Shown piece after piece: positions 63,828-64,000 of a stretch of 64,000 bases of DNA. This stretch comes from an uncultured Clostridia bacterium. GTDB taxonomy: Bacteria > Bacillota > Clostridia > Oscillospirales > Ruminococcaceae. The notes beneath the pieces are model-generated. The model saw only the letters and a list, made by a program, of their open reading frames with translations. It was not told the DNA's origin and made no database searches. Where the stretch lies: positions 1 through 64,000 of the forward strand of contig CANRJA010000005.1 in the NCBI GenBank assembly GCA_947630825.1, given 5' to 3'. The position numbers and the translations under genes were made by a program. Positions within the stretch are counted from its first letter, which is position 1; each line of letters begins with the position of its first letter.

Positions 63828-64000
63828 TTAAGAATGAGTTACCCCGACGGGATGTACTTCGTTTTGTATCTTTGTTGAGAAATTTGCAAATCCGCTGTCG
63901 CTAATTACAATAGCTCGCCTTACACAATTACAGCCGTATTTTTCTCTTAAACGGTCAATAGTTTTGTTGAGATTTTCATGCTTTTTATTTGCGTTTGAAT
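63828..64000 (-). CDS. dinB: DNA polymerase IV, C-terminal end (continues past the window)
   Basis: Read on the minus strand, the last 56 codons give KHENLNKTIDRLREKYGCNC then VRRAIVISDSGFANF and a stop at 63828. The DRLREKYG segment is the end of the little-finger domain of DinB-type Y-family polymerases. The rest lies beyond base 64000. It is distinct from the mobile SOS polymerase at 40529. Confidence 0.75.
   Translation of the reverse strand, partial: SNANKKHENLNKTIDRLREKYGCNCVRRAIVISDSGFANFSTKIQNEVHPVGVTHS

Overview
The window reads as a low-GC Gram-positive chromosome, most likely a gut Clostridia/Ruminococcus-type Firmicute. This is inferred from AT-rich DNA, strong AGGAGG-type ribosome sites with frequent TTG/GTG starts, a Bce-type two-component system with its ABC transporter, MobP3-type mobilisation genes, Spy0128-type pilin repeats with a TPNTG sorting signal, YmdB, and LexA boxes of the GAACN4GTTY form. 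I cannot name the species.

The left 46 kb is a pile-up of integrative elements. Three copies of the 3' end of a tRNA-Trp gene (7397-7445, 18368-18416, 39356-39404) mark att sites. They are flanked by paired CATCAA boxes spaced 11 bp, which look like integrase arm sites. No copy has the 5' half of the tRNA.

Left of the first att site (1-7396) lie a 1213-aa protein with an HEXXH motif and an FRG domain, a dead IS3 element and a HipA-like kinase. Between att 1 and att 2 (7446-18367) lie two broken integrases, a broken membrane protein, a decayed MobP3 module with a candidate oriT and a structured leader RNA, a GmrSD-like restriction protein broken at a homopolymer, an ASCH protein and a PIN-GNAT-ASCH fusion.

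Between att 2 and att 3 (18417-39355) lies the richest cargo. A four-gene operon encodes an ATP-grasp/radical SAM fusion, a RaSEA-like radical SAM enzyme, a membrane pentapeptide-repeat protein and a nitroreductase. It is followed by a BceRS-BceAB-like peptide-antibiotic sensing and detoxification module, a second remnant of the mobilisation module, a Ser/Thr kinase with an in-frame stop, a type II-A-like retron (NDT effector, ncRNA, reverse transcriptase), a candidate structured RNA, and an sce7726/sce7725/HEPN-RES trio. I read most of this as a defence and chemical-warfare island.

Right of att 3 (39405-46450) lie another broken integrase with its excisionase, an SOS-controlled Y-family polymerase and an inverted partial copy of it, small genes and several gene remnants. 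From 46.9 kb the content is more chromosome-like: a 2104-aa mosaic surface protein, remnants of a second surface protein and a LysR regulator, a TetR-controlled MMPL export operon, a GNAT enzyme, an OmpR/histidine-kinase pair, YmdB and the end of DNA polymerase IV.

Decay is a theme throughout. I count at least ten genes broken by frameshifts, in-frame stops or internal deletions, so several systems here may be inactive in this strain.
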